Positions 26,415-36,316 of a stretch of 64,000 nt of DNA are shown here, piece by piece. Source of the DNA: Brachyspira pilosicoli P43/6/78 (GTDB taxonomy: Bacteria; Spirochaetota; Brachyspiria; Brachyspirales; Brachyspiraceae); the NCBI RefSeq assembly GCF_000325665.1, contig NC_019908.1:1798001-1862000 (forward strand), given 5' to 3'. The position numbers and the translations under genes were made by a program. Position 1 is the stretch's first letter; each line of letters starts with the position of its first letter. The notes below the pieces were generated by a model. That model was not told the DNA's origin. It ran no database searches and worked only from the letters and a program-made list of their open reading frames with translations.

Positions 26415-29345
26415 ATGGCTGTAGATAAATTTCAACACAAAATTATTTTCTCTCTAAAAATGCAGCTTATTTTTACATATATAATAGTAAATCTGCCTAT
26501 ATGGTATATTATACTATACTTTTTTATATACAGTCATAAAATTCCCTTCTTCGGTATTAAAATAATAGCAACTATATTTTCTGTAATATCAATACTAAAA
26601 TATTTTGATATATGGAAAAACGGTCTAAATATACAAATAGCTAGAAAAACTATAAGACTCTTTACAGCAACATCTATAATCTCTTCAGTATTAGAAATAG
26701 CATTATATAATATAATAAATAAAGATGTTTTTATATATACATCTATAATAGCTGTAATTGCCTGTTTATTAGTAAATGGAGGTGCCGTTTCTTTAACTCT
26801 GCTTTCATTCAAAATAGCTACACTTAAATTAGACTTAGAAACTAATATTAATACTTTCTATATCCCAATTACAACTAAAATCCTCTATACTATTTATTTC
26901 TTTTTCTTTTCTGTTGTATTGGTATTTTTAATCTATTCAATCAATGTAAATGAAAATTTATATATCAATAATTATATTAATAACACATTAAACGAAATAA
27001 TAAAAATAGATGATAATATATATTCATTAAACAATAGTATAAAAAATGATTTAAATATTTATAATAGAGTTATAAATAATGTTTATTCAAATAGATATAC
27101 TCAAAATAGAGATATTTTAAAAACAGAAATAGAAAATAGATTATCTTATATAGACAGAGTATTAAAAAATAATTATAAAGCAATTTATATAAATATAGAT
27201 AGAGAGTTTTTAGATTCAAACTTAGCATATTCTATTAGTATAACTAAAAATGCATCATCTAATGATAATGCTTACACACTAAGAACAGCAGACAGCTTAA
27301 CTACACACCCTATATTAGAAAACAATACTACAAGAAGAGATTTTTATATATCAATAATAGCTAATGATAGAAATAATATTAATATATCAGCACACTACCC
27401 AATAACTTTAAATGACATTCAAGCAGGATATATAATATCAGATATTAATATAAATAATTATTACAGTAATATGATTACAAATACTTCTATATCTGATTTA
27501 TCATATATATACTATAACTTTAATACAAAAGAAGTATTATTAAGTTCAGAACAAGGCAATATGTTAGAAAATGCCAATACTGTATTAAGAAGAAAGTCTG
27601 CTGATTTAATAAAATATCTAAATGAATTTGAATCTCAATTAGATAATAAATCTTTCTATGTTACTCCAATACTTAATATAAACGGCAATAGAACTATGGT
27701 TATAATGTATTACATGAAAGATTTAAATATTTCTGCTGTATATTATAAAGACCTTACTAGTATAATAAAAAGTTCTGCTATAGAAAGAGAAATATCTATA
27801 ATATTATCTATAGTTATAATAATATTCTTAGTTGTTTCAGCTACTTATTTGTATATTATAAGACAATTATTTAAGCCTATAGATTCAGCTACAGAATCTG
27901 CTAAAGGCCTTATAGGCGGTAAGGGAGATTTAAGAAAAAGAATATACTCTAAAAATAATGATGAAATTGGAGTATTAGTATACAACTTCAATTTATTCCT
28001 TAATGGTTTAGATGACATTATAGGAAATTTAAAAACAGAAAGTAATAATGTATTCAATGAAATAAAATTAATAGACAGAGCAATAGAATCAAATGCTCAG
28101 ATGGTAAATGACCAAAGTGCTAGTATTACAGAAAATATAGCTAGTGTAAATAATATTATTAATTCTATTAAGAATGTTACCAACTCTTCAGAGCAGCAGA
28201 AACATGCATTCTCATCAGCTTCAATTGCCGTAGAAGAATTATTACAGACAATTTATAAAATAAGCGATAACATGGAAAAACAAGCATCTGCTGTAGAGCA
28301 AACATCTTCTTCAATAGAAGAGATGATATCAAATATTACAAGTGTAGCTAAAAGTATTAGTAAAGCACACTCATTCTCAAAAAAATTGCTTATAGATGCT
28401 CATGACGGCGGAGACATGGTAGATGAGGTGATAGAAGCTGTTAGAGGTATTGAGGAAAGCTCTGACCAAATTAAAGAGATAGTTAACGTTATTCAAGGTA
28501 TTGCCGAACAAACAAACCTTTTGGCTATGAACGCAGCTATTGAGGCAGCACATGCCGGCGAACAAGGTAGAGGTTTCTCTGTAGTTGCTGATGAAATTAG
28601 ACTCTTGGCAGAACATACCGCAGATAACACAAAAACTATTACAAACATCATTAAAACTATTACTAAAAGAATAGATGAAACAGTAGAACTTGCAAACAAC
28701 AGTGGAAAATCACTTGAAAATATACTTGATATGTCTGAAAATACTTCAAGGGTTGTTGCAGAAATTAATACTGCAAACAGTGAGCTTGAAATAGGCGGTA
28801 GAGATATACTTGAAACTATTAAACACTTAAATAACATTACTATGGGTGTTAAAGAAAATGTACGCGAGCAGATTAACAGCGGTGATGTGGTAGACAGCCA
28901 AATTACATTACTAGACCAAATTAACAAAGAGGTTGCTGAGATTATTGAGGCTAATAGTGTTGGAGCTACTGAAGTTGTAAGCACTATGGCTTTCTTAAAT
29001 GAATTATCTGTAAAAACAGCTAAAAGTAATCATGAGTTCTTTATGGTTACTAGTAAGTTAAGCGAAAGTTTTAACAAATTCCAATCTCTTATGTCTGGAT
29101 TTATTACAAATGTTGATAACGTGGAAGAAAAATCTGATGATATAATATTAAATTTAGATACAGAAGAATTTGATACTAATGATATAGATATTAATAAAAT
29201 AAATGAAACTGAAAACAAAATAGATGTGGAAATAAAAGAATTAGAAGAAGAATTATCAAATACTGAACAAAATGGTTTTTCTAAAGAGGATAAAGTTCTT
29301 GAAATATTAAAAGAAGACTTTAAAAATCCTGATATGTTTTATTAA
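26415..29345 (+). CDS. Methyl-accepting chemotaxis protein with multi-pass N terminus
   Basis: This receptor of about 976 residues has five or more hydrophobic segments in its first 175 residues. A periplasmic-type domain of about 270 residues rich in Asn/Ile/Tyr follows, then another membrane segment (about 455-480), a HAMP ([22 protein letters not shown] area) and a long MCP signalling domain. The tip is [20 protein letters not shown] (about residue 700). Most MCPs have only two membrane passes, so the N-terminal membrane module is unusual. ATG 26415 is preferred because the upstream ATG at 26403 touches the AAAGGA site. Confidence 0.93.
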   Translation: MAVDKFQHKIIFSLKMQLIFTYIIVNLPIWYIILYFFIYSHKIPFFGIKIIATIFSVISILKYFDIWKNGLNIQIARKTIRLFTATSIISSVLEIALYNIINKDVFIYTSIIAVIACLLVNGGAVSLTLLSFKIATLKLDLETNINTFYIPITTKILYTIYFFFFSVVLVFLIYSINVNENLYINNYINNTLNEIIKIDDNIYSLNNSIKNDLNIYNRVINNVYSNRYTQNRDILKTEIENRLSYIDRVLKNNYKAIYINIDREFLDSNLAYSISITKNASSNDNAYTLRTADSLTTHPILENNTTRRDFYISIIANDRNNINISAHYPITLNDIQAGYIISDININNYYSNMITNTSISDLSYIYYNFNTKEVLLSSEQGNMLENANTVLRRKSADLIKYLNEFESQLDNKSFYVTPILNINGNRTMVIMYYMKDLNISAVYYKDLTSIIKSSAIEREISIILSIVIIIFLVVSATYLYIIRQLFKPIDSATESAKGLIGGKGDLRKRIYSKNNDEIGVLVYNFNLFLNGLDDIIGNLKTESNNVFNEIKLIDRAIESNAQMVNDQSASITENIASVNNIINSIKNVTNSSEQQKHAFSSASIAVEELLQTIYKISDNMEKQASAVEQTSSSIEEMISNITSVAKSISKAHSFSKKLLIDAHDGGDMVDEVIEAVRGIEESSDQIKEIVNVIQGIAEQTNLLAMNAAIEAAHAGEQGRGFSVVADEIRLLAEHTADNTKTITNIIKTITKRIDETVELANNSGKSLENILDMSENTSRVVAEINTANSELEIGGRDILETIKHLNNITMGVKENVREQINSGDVVDSQITLLDQINKEVAEIIEANSVGATEVVSTMAFLNELSVKTAKSNHEFFMVTSKLSESFNKFQSLMSGFITNVDNVEEKSDDIILNLDTEEFDTNDIDINKINETENKIDVEIKELEEELSNTEQNGFSKEDKVLEILKEDFKNPDMFY

Positions 29346-29447
29346 TACACAAAAACATTATATTATTATATTATATTTTACTTTTTATCTGAAAATTAAT
29401 TATATTATTAATAATATTATATTTCACAATAATACTCATTATATGTA

Positions 29448-29476
29448 TTGACAATAATAAATTAAAAATATATACT
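29448..29476 (+). promoter_or_regulatory. Promoter for alr
   Basis: TTGACA, 17 bases, TATACT, with the alr ATG 27 bases after the -10 box. Confidence 0.7.
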
Positions 29477-29503
29477 AAAATTTGAGTATGCTTAGGAGAT
29501 AGA

Positions 29504-30610
29504 ATGTCCTTATATAATATAGCAGAAATAGATCTAAAAGCATTACAAAACAATATAAAAATTATTCGTTCTATGACAGGAAACACTAAATTACTCACCA
29601 TAGTGAAAGCAAATGCATATGGTCATGGTATTGTAGATATGTCAAAGCAATTAGAAAATCTAAATGTAGATGCTCTTGGAGTTGCTACTGTAGAAGAGGG
29701 AGTAAAGATAAGAGAGGCTGGTGTAAAAATACCAATAATTGTTTTGTTTCAGCATTTTAAAAATGAAGCAGAAGATGTTTGCCGATATGATTTAACTCCT
29801 ATTATAAGTAATGCTGAATGTTTAGATGATTATGACAGATTTTTGAAGAATCATAATAAAAAGTTAAAACTGCATATCAAAGTAGATACTGGCCTAAACA
29901 GAATGGGAGCAAAACCTAAAGATGTATTAAGCTTGGCTAATAAGATATTATCATACGGCACTTTAGAGATAGAAGGAATTAATACTCATTATGCTGCTTC
30001 TGATGGATTTGATGATATATCTAAAGAGTTTACAGAAAATCAAATAAAAATTTTTAGTGATGTTTTAAATGAATTAAAAACAAACGGCATAAAAATAAAT
30101 AATGCTCATACTGCAAATTCTGCTGCATTGCTTTATTATAAAAATGCCTATTTCGATATGGTTAGAGCAGGCATAGTAGTTTATGGATATACAGAGAAGC
30201 TCTATGACTTTGGATTTAAGCCTATACTAAATTTAAAATCTAAAGTTATTTTAACTAGAAAAATAAAAAAGAATGAAACAGTTTCTTACGGCATGACTTG
30301 GAAAGCTGATAAAGATACTAATATAGCTGTAATACCTATAGGATATGCTGACGGACTATCAAGAAAACTTTCTAATAATTGGGAAGTAAAAATAAACGGT
30401 AAATATTATCCTATAATAGGAAAGATATGCATGGATATTATAATGGCAGATATAGGAAATGAGGATAATATAAAAGAAGAAGATGAGGTTTTAATATTTG
30501 GTGATGATGAGAGACTTAATGCTAATACTATGGCAAAAAAAATAGAGAGTATAAGTCATGAGGTATTGGTTCGTATTGGTGAGAGAGTTAAGAGAGTTTA
30601 CAAAGATTAA
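29504..30610 (+). CDS. alr: Alanine racemase
   Basis: The 368-residue PLP enzyme interconverts L- and D-alanine for peptidoglycan. The PLP lysine is in VKANAYGHG (about residues 34-42). The second catalytic Tyr is in VSYGMTWKAD (about 261-270). GLNRMGAKP and IPIGYADGLSR are family segments. It is followed after 82 bases by a sodium:alanine symporter gene, so the pair probably links alanine uptake with racemisation. Confidence 0.95.
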   Translation: MSLYNIAEIDLKALQNNIKIIRSMTGNTKLLTIVKANAYGHGIVDMSKQLENLNVDALGVATVEEGVKIREAGVKIPIIVLFQHFKNEAEDVCRYDLTPIISNAECLDDYDRFLKNHNKKLKLHIKVDTGLNRMGAKPKDVLSLANKILSYGTLEIEGINTHYAASDGFDDISKEFTENQIKIFSDVLNELKTNGIKINNAHTANSAALLYYKNAYFDMVRAGIVVYGYTEKLYDFGFKPILNLKSKVILTRKIKKNETVSYGMTWKADKDTNIAVIPIGYADGLSRKLSNNWEVKINGKYYPIIGKICMDIIMADIGNEDNIKEEDEVLIFGDDERLNANTMAKKIESISHEVLVRIGERVKRVYKD

Positions 30611-30692
30611 TTATAAATAAATATTTTAATAAAAAATAATTTTAAGGAGTACATCAAAATTTAAATAAACTAATTAAAAAAAGGAGATTATT

Positions 30693-32066
30693 ATGGTTGA
30701 TATGATAGCAAAAATCAACGGCATTATTAACGGTTTTGTGTGGGGACCTGTAATGCTAACCCTATTGGTTGGAACTGGTATATTTTTAAGTATTAGAACT
30801 GGTTTCTTACAAATTACACAAATACCTTTATGGGTAAAACATACTTTTGGTTCTTTAGCAAAAAAACAAGATGCTGATGATAATATTACCCCTTTTCAAG
30901 CGGTGAGCACAGCATTAGCAAGTACTGTTGGTACTGGAAACATTGCTGGGGTTACTACTGCAATAGTAGCAGGAGGACCTGGTGCTTTATTTTGGATGTG
31001 GTTTGCTGCTTTTTTTGGAATGGTTACAAAATATTCTGAGGTTATATTAGCTGTTCATTACAGAGTTAAAGATGATCAAGGTCATCACCATGGCGGACCT
31101 ATGTATTATATATCTAAAGGTGCTAATTTACCTTGGCTTGGCAGTATATTTGCTGCTTTTGCTGCTTTGGCTTGTTTTGGTGCTGGAAACATGACTCAAA
31201 CTAATGCTATGGCGGCTGTTGTTTATCAAAATTTTGGTATACCTAAAATTATTACTGGGGTTGTTGTTGTTGCTTTAACTGCAATTATAATAATCGGAGG
31301 AATTAGAAGAATTGCTACTGTTACAGAGAAACTTGTTCCTGTTATGTGTGTTATATATTTAGTTGCTGGTATTATTATTTTAGCTTTAAATTTAGATAAG
31401 ATTCCTCATGCTTTTCAAAGAATATTCTCTGAAGCTTTCAATTTGAAACAAGTAGGTGCTGGTTTCATGGGATATTCAATAATGATAGCAATGAAATTTG
31501 GTTTTGCTAGAGGTGTATTTTCAAACGAGGCTGGTTTAGGTACTGCTCCTATGGCTCATGGTGCTAGTAACTCTAAAAACCCTATAGAGCAAGGTTTATG
31601 GGGTATATTTGAAGTACTTATTGATACTTTCTTTGTTTGTACTTTAACTGGACTTATGGCTATTATATTCTTAGAGGCTAATCAAGGTACTAAATTAAAC
31701 GGTGCTGAATTAATATCTGCTTCTTTTGGTGCTAACTTAGGACATGCCGGCTCTATAATACTTACTGTATCATTAATATTATTTGCTTTCTCAACTTTTG
31801 TTGGTTGGTCACATTATGGAGTTGTTGCTTTAGGTTATCTCACTAAAAGAAATAAAATAGCTTCTTATGGTTATAGAATTATATTTTTAATTATTGGTAT
31901 AATAGGTGCTGTTGCTCAATTAGATTTAATATGGTCTATAGCAGATACTTTAAATGGTCTTATGGCTATACCAAACTTAATAGGTCTTTTAATTTTATCT
32001 CCAAAAGTAGCTAAACTAACAAGAGAGTATTTGAAAGATCCTTCTTCAACAATTATGAAAGACTAA
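30693..32066 (+). CDS. Sodium:alanine symporter (AGCS family)
   Basis: The 457-residue membrane protein of the alanine-or-glycine:cation symporter family has about ten hydrophobic segments and the family motifs STVGTGNIAGVTTAI, GGPMYYISKG, and GFARGVFSNEAGLGTAPMAH in the middle. It imports alanine or glycine with Na+. It lies directly downstream of alr and ends at a good terminator, so alr and this gene may form one unit. The start follows AAAGGAG. Confidence 0.94.
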   Translation: MVDMIAKINGIINGFVWGPVMLTLLVGTGIFLSIRTGFLQITQIPLWVKHTFGSLAKKQDADDNITPFQAVSTALASTVGTGNIAGVTTAIVAGGPGALFWMWFAAFFGMVTKYSEVILAVHYRVKDDQGHHHGGPMYYISKGANLPWLGSIFAAFAALACFGAGNMTQTNAMAAVVYQNFGIPKIITGVVVVALTAIIIIGGIRRIATVTEKLVPVMCVIYLVAGIIILALNLDKIPHAFQRIFSEAFNLKQVGAGFMGYSIMIAMKFGFARGVFSNEAGLGTAPMAHGASNSKNPIEQGLWGIFEVLIDTFFVCTLTGLMAIIFLEANQGTKLNGAELISASFGANLGHAGSIILTVSLILFAFSTFVGWSHYGVVALGYLTKRNKIASYGYRIIFLIIGIIGAVAQLDLIWSIADTLNGLMAIPNLIGLLILSPKVAKLTREYLKDPSSTIMKD

Positions 32067-32090
32067 AAATAACATAAAAAAATAATAAAG

Positions 32091-32119
32091 CACTCGCTTA
32101 AAAAAGCGGGTGTTTTTTT
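32091..32119 (+). terminator. Rho-independent terminator of the alr-symporter unit
   Basis: CACTCGCTT pairs with AAGCGGGTG (one G-U pair) with a short A loop, followed by TTTTTTT. It begins 24 bases after the symporter stop codon. Confidence 0.85.
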
Positions 32120-32185
32120 ATTTGCAGTAAAAATTTTTTTGATATTATTTAGATTATTTTACTTAATTTTCTATAAAATAAGATT

Positions 32186-32716
32186 TCACACTTTTAAAGC
32201 ACTATCCCCGTTAGAATCTATTGCTACAATCAGCATCATGTCTTCAACATAAAGCTCTCTAATAGCCTCAGTGCCTAAATCTTCAAAAGCTATTACTTTG
32301 CATTTTTTTACACAATGAGCCATATAAGCAGCAGCTCCTCCTATAGCACAAAAATAAACTCCGCCATATTTTTTTATAGAGTCAATAACATCTTTAGACC
32401 TAGCACCTTTACCTATTGTAGATAAAACTCCTAATTCTGTTAGCTTTGGAGTGTATGCGTCCATTCTATAGCTTGTTGTAGGTCCAACGCTTCCTATAAC
32501 TTCATTTGGTTTATTTGGTGAAGGGCCTGCATAAAATATTGTTTTGTTTTCTAAATCTAATGGCAATTTTTCTCCATTGTTTATCATGTCTATTAATCTT
32601 TTATGTGCGGCATCTCTTGCAGTATATATATTGCCTGTTAAGCTTATCATATCGCCTGATTTTAATGTTGATAATATTTCTTTTGTGAGAGGAGTGTTTA
32701 TCTTTTTTATTTCCAT
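32186..32716 (-). CDS. Fumarate hydratase class I, beta subunit
   Basis: The 176-residue protein is the C-terminal half of class I fumarases (TtdB/FumA C-terminal type): SGDMISLTGNIYTARDAAHKR, FYAGPSPNKPNEVIGSVGPTTSYRMD, KGARSKDVI and FCAIGGAAAYMAH. It pairs with the alpha subunit encoded 44 bases upstream to form the Fe-S enzyme that interconverts fumarate and malate. L-tartrate dehydratase is the main alternative, since the two are hard to separate by sequence. Confidence 0.9.
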   Translation of the reverse strand: MEIKKINTPLTKEILSTLKSGDMISLTGNIYTARDAAHKRLIDMINNGEKLPLDLENKTIFYAGPSPNKPNEVIGSVGPTTSYRMDAYTPKLTELGVLSTIGKGARSKDVIDSIKKYGGVYFCAIGGAAAYMAHCVKKCKVIAFEDLGTEAIRELYVEDMMLIVAIDSNGDSALKV

Positions 32717-32760
32717 AAAATTATTACCTTAAAAAATTTTTATTAAACTATTTAAACTAT

Positions 32761-33603
32761 TTATAAAATAATTTCTCTGTGTCTTGTAGCATGACAGCCT
32801 GTACACACACATACAGGAAGTGATGTTATATGAGTGGCATACATATTTATATGCACGCATAAAGCAGTAGTTTTCCCTCCAAATCCGGAAGGTCCAATAT
32901 TCATTTTATTGATTCCTTCAAGAAGCTCTTCTTCAAGATTTTGTAAACGCTCATCACTATTTTTTGAACCCACCTCTCTAAGCAAAGCCCTCTTAGCAAT
33001 ATCAACGCATTTCTCCATATTACCTCCAATACCAATACCCACAATCATAGGAGGACAAGCATTAGCACCTGCAAGTTTTATTGTATCATAAACAAACTTT
33101 TTTATTCCATCTATTCCAGCAGAAGGAGGAAGCATAGCAATCTTTCCCATATTCTCACTTCCAAATCCTTTAGGGGCTACTACAATCTTAACTTTATCAC
33201 CATCAACTATATTATAATGAATAATAGCAGGAGTATTATCATTTGTGTTTTTTCTCTCTAATGGGTCATTTACAACAGACTTTCTTAAATACCCTTCTTT
33301 ATACCCTAATGCCACACCTTTATTAATAGCTTCTGTTAAACTACCGCCCTTAAAATGAACGTCCATTCCAACATCAACATATATAATTGCCATTCCTGTA
33401 TCCTGACATATTGGCTTTAATTCTTCTTTTGCTATATCTGAATTTTTTATAAGTACATCAAGTATATTTTTTGGGAGACTCTCTTTTTCTTGTGCTAAAG
33501 ATTTTTCTAATGCTTTTTTTATATCATCGTTTAAATAAATATTAGAATCTATGCAAAGTTTAGCAACATTTTCTGTTATAACATTAACATCAATTTCTCT
33601 CAT
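32761..33603 (-). CDS. Fumarate hydratase class I, alpha subunit
   Basis: This 280-residue subunit carries the 4Fe-4S cluster ligands of class I hydratases, with cysteines in PICQDTGMAI, ANACPPMIVGIGIGG and VCTGCHATRH. It works with the beta subunit downstream on the same strand. The split form is typical of anaerobes, and the oxygen-labile cluster fits an anaerobic lifestyle. An AATAGGG site lies before the ATG. L-tartrate dehydratase remains possible. Confidence 0.91.
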   Translation of the reverse strand: MREIDVNVITENVAKLCIDSNIYLNDDIKKALEKSLAQEKESLPKNILDVLIKNSDIAKEELKPICQDTGMAIIYVDVGMDVHFKGGSLTEAINKGVALGYKEGYLRKSVVNDPLERKNTNDNTPAIIHYNIVDGDKVKIVVAPKGFGSENMGKIAMLPPSAGIDGIKKFVYDTIKLAGANACPPMIVGIGIGGNMEKCVDIAKRALLREVGSKNSDERLQNLEEELLEGINKMNIGPSGFGGKTTALCVHINMYATHITSLPVCVCTGCHATRHREIIL

Positions 33604-33689
33604 ATATTTTTATACCCTATTAATAATTGTTATATACTAAAAATTTTTATTTTATTAAAATTTATATTTTTTAATTTTAAATATCTGCG

Positions 33690-33746
33690 GGGCTTTGCCC
33701 CACACCCCACTTCTTTTATTGGTATAAAAGAAGCAAAAGAACTGCA
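33690..33746 (-). repeat. Mosaic intergenic repeat, minimal copy R2a
   Basis: A short version of the family. On the minus strand it reads TGCAGTTCTTTTG, CTTCTTTTATACC, AATAAAAGAAG, TGGGGTGTG, GGGGCAAAGCCCC. CTTCTTTTAT (33710-33719) and ATAAAAGAAG (33724-33733) form a perfect 10-pair stem with a 4-base loop. The other copies have GTTCTTTT/AAAAGAAC, so the first pair is swapped from G-C to C-G with pairing preserved. It lacks the tip insert seen in the long copies. Confidence 0.8.
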
Positions 33747-33879
33747 ATTTCAATAAAATTATTCTAGTATATTTATAATACAAAATAAAAATTTAATTGT
33801 CAATTTTAAAAGTAAATTTAAAATCTAAAAATAACTATTTAAATGTTTAGATTTATACTGAAAATTTTTAACTTTTTTA

Positions 33880-34145
33880 TTTTTATTATTTGCAGGGCTT
33901 TGCCCCCCTGCGAAGCATGCCCTTAGGGTAGCACCCCAGTTCTTTTGCCGATAGGCACCTACTCGGTACGACCGTAGTAAGTGCCTTCGGTATTGGTATA
34001 AAAGAACCAAAAGAACTGCATTTTATTATAAATTTTATAATTTAATTGTATATTAAAAGGTATTCCCCCGCACGTATAAGAAGTTATAATTAAAACATGG
34101 CATTACCGTGCGGCAAGGTGGTACAGCTCGTACACGGGAAAAAGA
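33880..34145 (-). repeat. Mosaic GC-rich intergenic repeat, copy R2b (full length)
   Basis: Reverse-oriented full copy between divergent fumarase and acyltransferase genes. CAGTTCTTTTG (33937-33947) and CAAAAGAACTG (34008-34018) are perfect 11-base arms. A second AAAAGAAC (34000-34007) offers an alternative partner. Between them is a tip hairpin unlike that of R1. Further right lie GGGCAAAGCCC-type and CCGCACG/CGTGCGG stems and GTACGAGCTGTAC. The rest of the 33604-34353 gap is AT-rich without other signals. Confidence 0.85.
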
Positions 34146-34353
34146 ACAACAAAATTGACGAACTAGTACAAATATATTTTCTTAAGCTTATCACAAAATA
34201 TAAGTATATTAGTACACACAAATAAATAAAAAGAACTATAGTACTTAAAACAACTCATTTTTTATGAATTTAATTATTTTTAATTATTGCAAAATAGAAT
34301 AAATAATTTAATATTATATTATAAAATTATCAATTCTATAATTGAGTACAAAA

Positions 34354-35619
34354 ATGAAAGAATTATACAAATTAGATAATGCCGCAAAACTTTTTGTATC
34401 TATAAAAAATAAAAAAAACATTCCTATATTTAGAGTATCAGCTCTGCTAAAAGATAAAGTAAATGAAGCAACACTGCAAAATGCCCTAGACATCACAATG
34501 AAAAGGTTTCCAACTTTTGCTTTGTCAATAAAAAAAGGATTGTTCTGGAACTACTTTGAAGAAAATAATAGAAGGCTCTTAGTTGAAGAAGAGAAATATT
34601 ATCCTTCCTACAACATAAATTATAAACTTAATAATGGTTATTTAGTTAGAGTGGTTTATTATAAATATAGAATATCTGTAGAAATTTTTCACTCTCTTGC
34701 AGATGCTACTGCTTTAATAAGTTTCTTAAAATCTCTGCTTTATCATTATCTCACATTATCTGGAAAACAAATTAATGACCCCAATGAAGATGTATTTAAA
34801 GACAGCATACATACAACTCGCGACTATGATGACAGCTTTAAAATGCATACACAAAATAAAAAAACAACAACAAAAGAAAAGAAAATTAAAAATGTTTATT
34901 TAATAAAAGGTAAACAATTAAAAATATACGGAAACAATGTTGTTCATGGAATTGTTAGCGTAGAAAATATTAAAAAAGAAAGCAAAAAATATAATGTTAC
35001 TATCACAGCCTATATTGCTTCACTTTTAGCGTACTCTATATATGAAGCAAAAATAAAAAATAGATTAGATGGCAAAAATATGGTAGTATGTATTCCTGTT
35101 AATTTAAGAACAATATTTCCTTCAATATCTTTAAAAAACTTTTTTGGTGTGGTTAATATACAAATAAATACTTCCAATGAACTAACCTTTGAAAACATTA
35201 TAAAAATAGTTTCTAATGAAATGAAAGAAAAACTTCAAAAAGAAAAATTAGAAAACTTTATTTATCAAAACACAAAATTAGAAAATAATATATTAACAAA
35301 ATTTATTCCATTATTTATAAAAAACTTTGTAGTCAATTTGGATTTTGAACTCTTTGAAGATAAATTAAAAACTCTCACATTATCAAACTTTGGAAATATT
35401 ATTCTTCCAGAAGATATGAAAGAATATATTAACCATTTTGAGGCGGTGGTTTATAATACAATAAATAGTCCATTAAATGTAGGCTTATGCAGTTTTGATG
35501 ATAAATTATCTATTACATTCAATAGAACAATTATAGAAACAGATATTATAAAACACTTCTTTCAAAATATTTCAAAAGTTACAAAGACAGAAATTTATTC
35601 TAATGATTTTGGAGTGTAA
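34354..35619 (+). CDS. Condensation-domain-like acyltransferase (alcohol acetyltransferase family)
   Basis: The 421-residue protein resembles chloramphenicol-acetyltransferase-fold acyltransferases and condensation domains. The catalytic-type motif is IFHSLADATAL (HxxxD, near residue 115-119), and there is a second-half bridge region with VVCIPVNLRTIFPS and SLKNFFGVVNIQI. No carrier-protein domain is fused. It starts a tight three-gene set with a zinc-ribbon membrane protein (5 bases downstream) and an alpha/beta hydrolase. The substrate is unknown. I chose ATG 34354 over an upstream TTG. Confidence 0.72.
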   Translation: MKELYKLDNAAKLFVSIKNKKNIPIFRVSALLKDKVNEATLQNALDITMKRFPTFALSIKKGLFWNYFEENNRRLLVEEEKYYPSYNINYKLNNGYLVRVVYYKYRISVEIFHSLADATALISFLKSLLYHYLTLSGKQINDPNEDVFKDSIHTTRDYDDSFKMHTQNKKTTTKEKKIKNVYLIKGKQLKIYGNNVVHGIVSVENIKKESKKYNVTITAYIASLLAYSIYEAKIKNRLDGKNMVVCIPVNLRTIFPSISLKNFFGVVNIQINTSNELTFENIIKIVSNEMKEKLQKEKLENFIYQNTKLENNILTKFIPLFIKNFVVNLDFELFEDKLKTLTLSNFGNIILPEDMKEYINHFEAVVYNTINSPLNVGLCSFDDKLSITFNRTIIETDIIKHFFQNISKVTKTEIYSNDFGV

Positions 35620-35624
35620 AAAAA

Positions 35625-36284
35625 ATGCCTTATTGCAATAATTGTAAATTAGAAATAAAAGCAAACAAATGCCCATTATGTTTTAGTGAATTAGAAAATA
35701 AAAATAATACATATTGCGAAGAATATCCTTCTTATGATTGGTATTATAAAAAAATAAAAAAAGTTAATGCTAAAAAGATAGTTTCCTTGGTTGCTGTAAG
35801 TGCCATCATCATTATAATGCTTGTTAATATATCAACTTCTTCAAAATATAATTGGGCTATGATATCTGCTGTGTCTGTTGCATCTGCATATTTTACATAT
35901 ATATGTTTTACAGCTTCAATATTTTATTTAAGGCAAAAATTATTAATAGAGTTTTTTATACTTCTTCCTTTGGTGATAATAATAGATATATTCAGCGGAT
36001 TTTATAAATGGTCTTTTAATTATGTGATGCCTTTTTTATCGCTTGGATTAAATGTTTCAATGCTTATAATAGGCATTATAGACCATAAATATTTTAATGA
36101 ATATGTTTCTTATATAATTTCTGCTGCTTTTATATCTATATTAATGATTGTTTTACCGCTATTTAATTTTCTTTATTGGAGTAGTTTGGCTGCTTTTGGA
36201 TCTGGTATAATTGTTATTCTTACTATGATTATATTATTTAGAAATGAGTTTATTTTATCTTTGAAAAAAATTTTTAATGCATAA
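35625..36284 (+). CDS. Zinc-ribbon multi-pass membrane protein (DUF6320-like)
   Basis: The 219 residues begin with a zinc ribbon (YCNNCKLEIKANKCPLCFSE, two CxxC pairs within the first 21 residues). A short linker and about six hydrophobic segments from residue 50 to the end follow. I believe this matches DUF6320, a family often found beside condensation-like acyltransferases, but I could not check. It is 5 bases after the acyltransferase gene, with its ribosome-binding site (GGAG) inside that gene's end, so the two are cotranslated. Confidence 0.7.
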   Translation: MPYCNNCKLEIKANKCPLCFSELENKNNTYCEEYPSYDWYYKKIKKVNAKKIVSLVAVSAIIIIMLVNISTSSKYNWAMISAVSVASAYFTYICFTASIFYLRQKLLIEFFILLPLVIIIDIFSGFYKWSFNYVMPFLSLGLNVSMLIIGIIDHKYFNEYVSYIISAAFISILMIVLPLFNFLYWSSLAAFGSGIIVILTMIILFRNEFILSLKKIFNA

Positions 36285-36316
36285 AAAATATTATATAAAA
36301 ATATTAGGAGTTTTTC

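Noticed and set aside
28493-28984. A long minus-strand open frame inside the chemoreceptor
   Set aside because: It is antisense to the highly conserved MCP signalling domain, with no ribosome-binding site and Ser/Leu-rich shadow composition.
33825-34010. A 61-residue open frame on the minus strand
   Set aside because: It covers part of repeat R2b with no ribosome-binding site and no counterpart in R1 or R5.
33690-34145. CRISPR-like array of repeated units
   Set aside because: The repeats are of differing length, face inverted partners and are scattered over 50 kb. There is no regular spacing and no cas gene.
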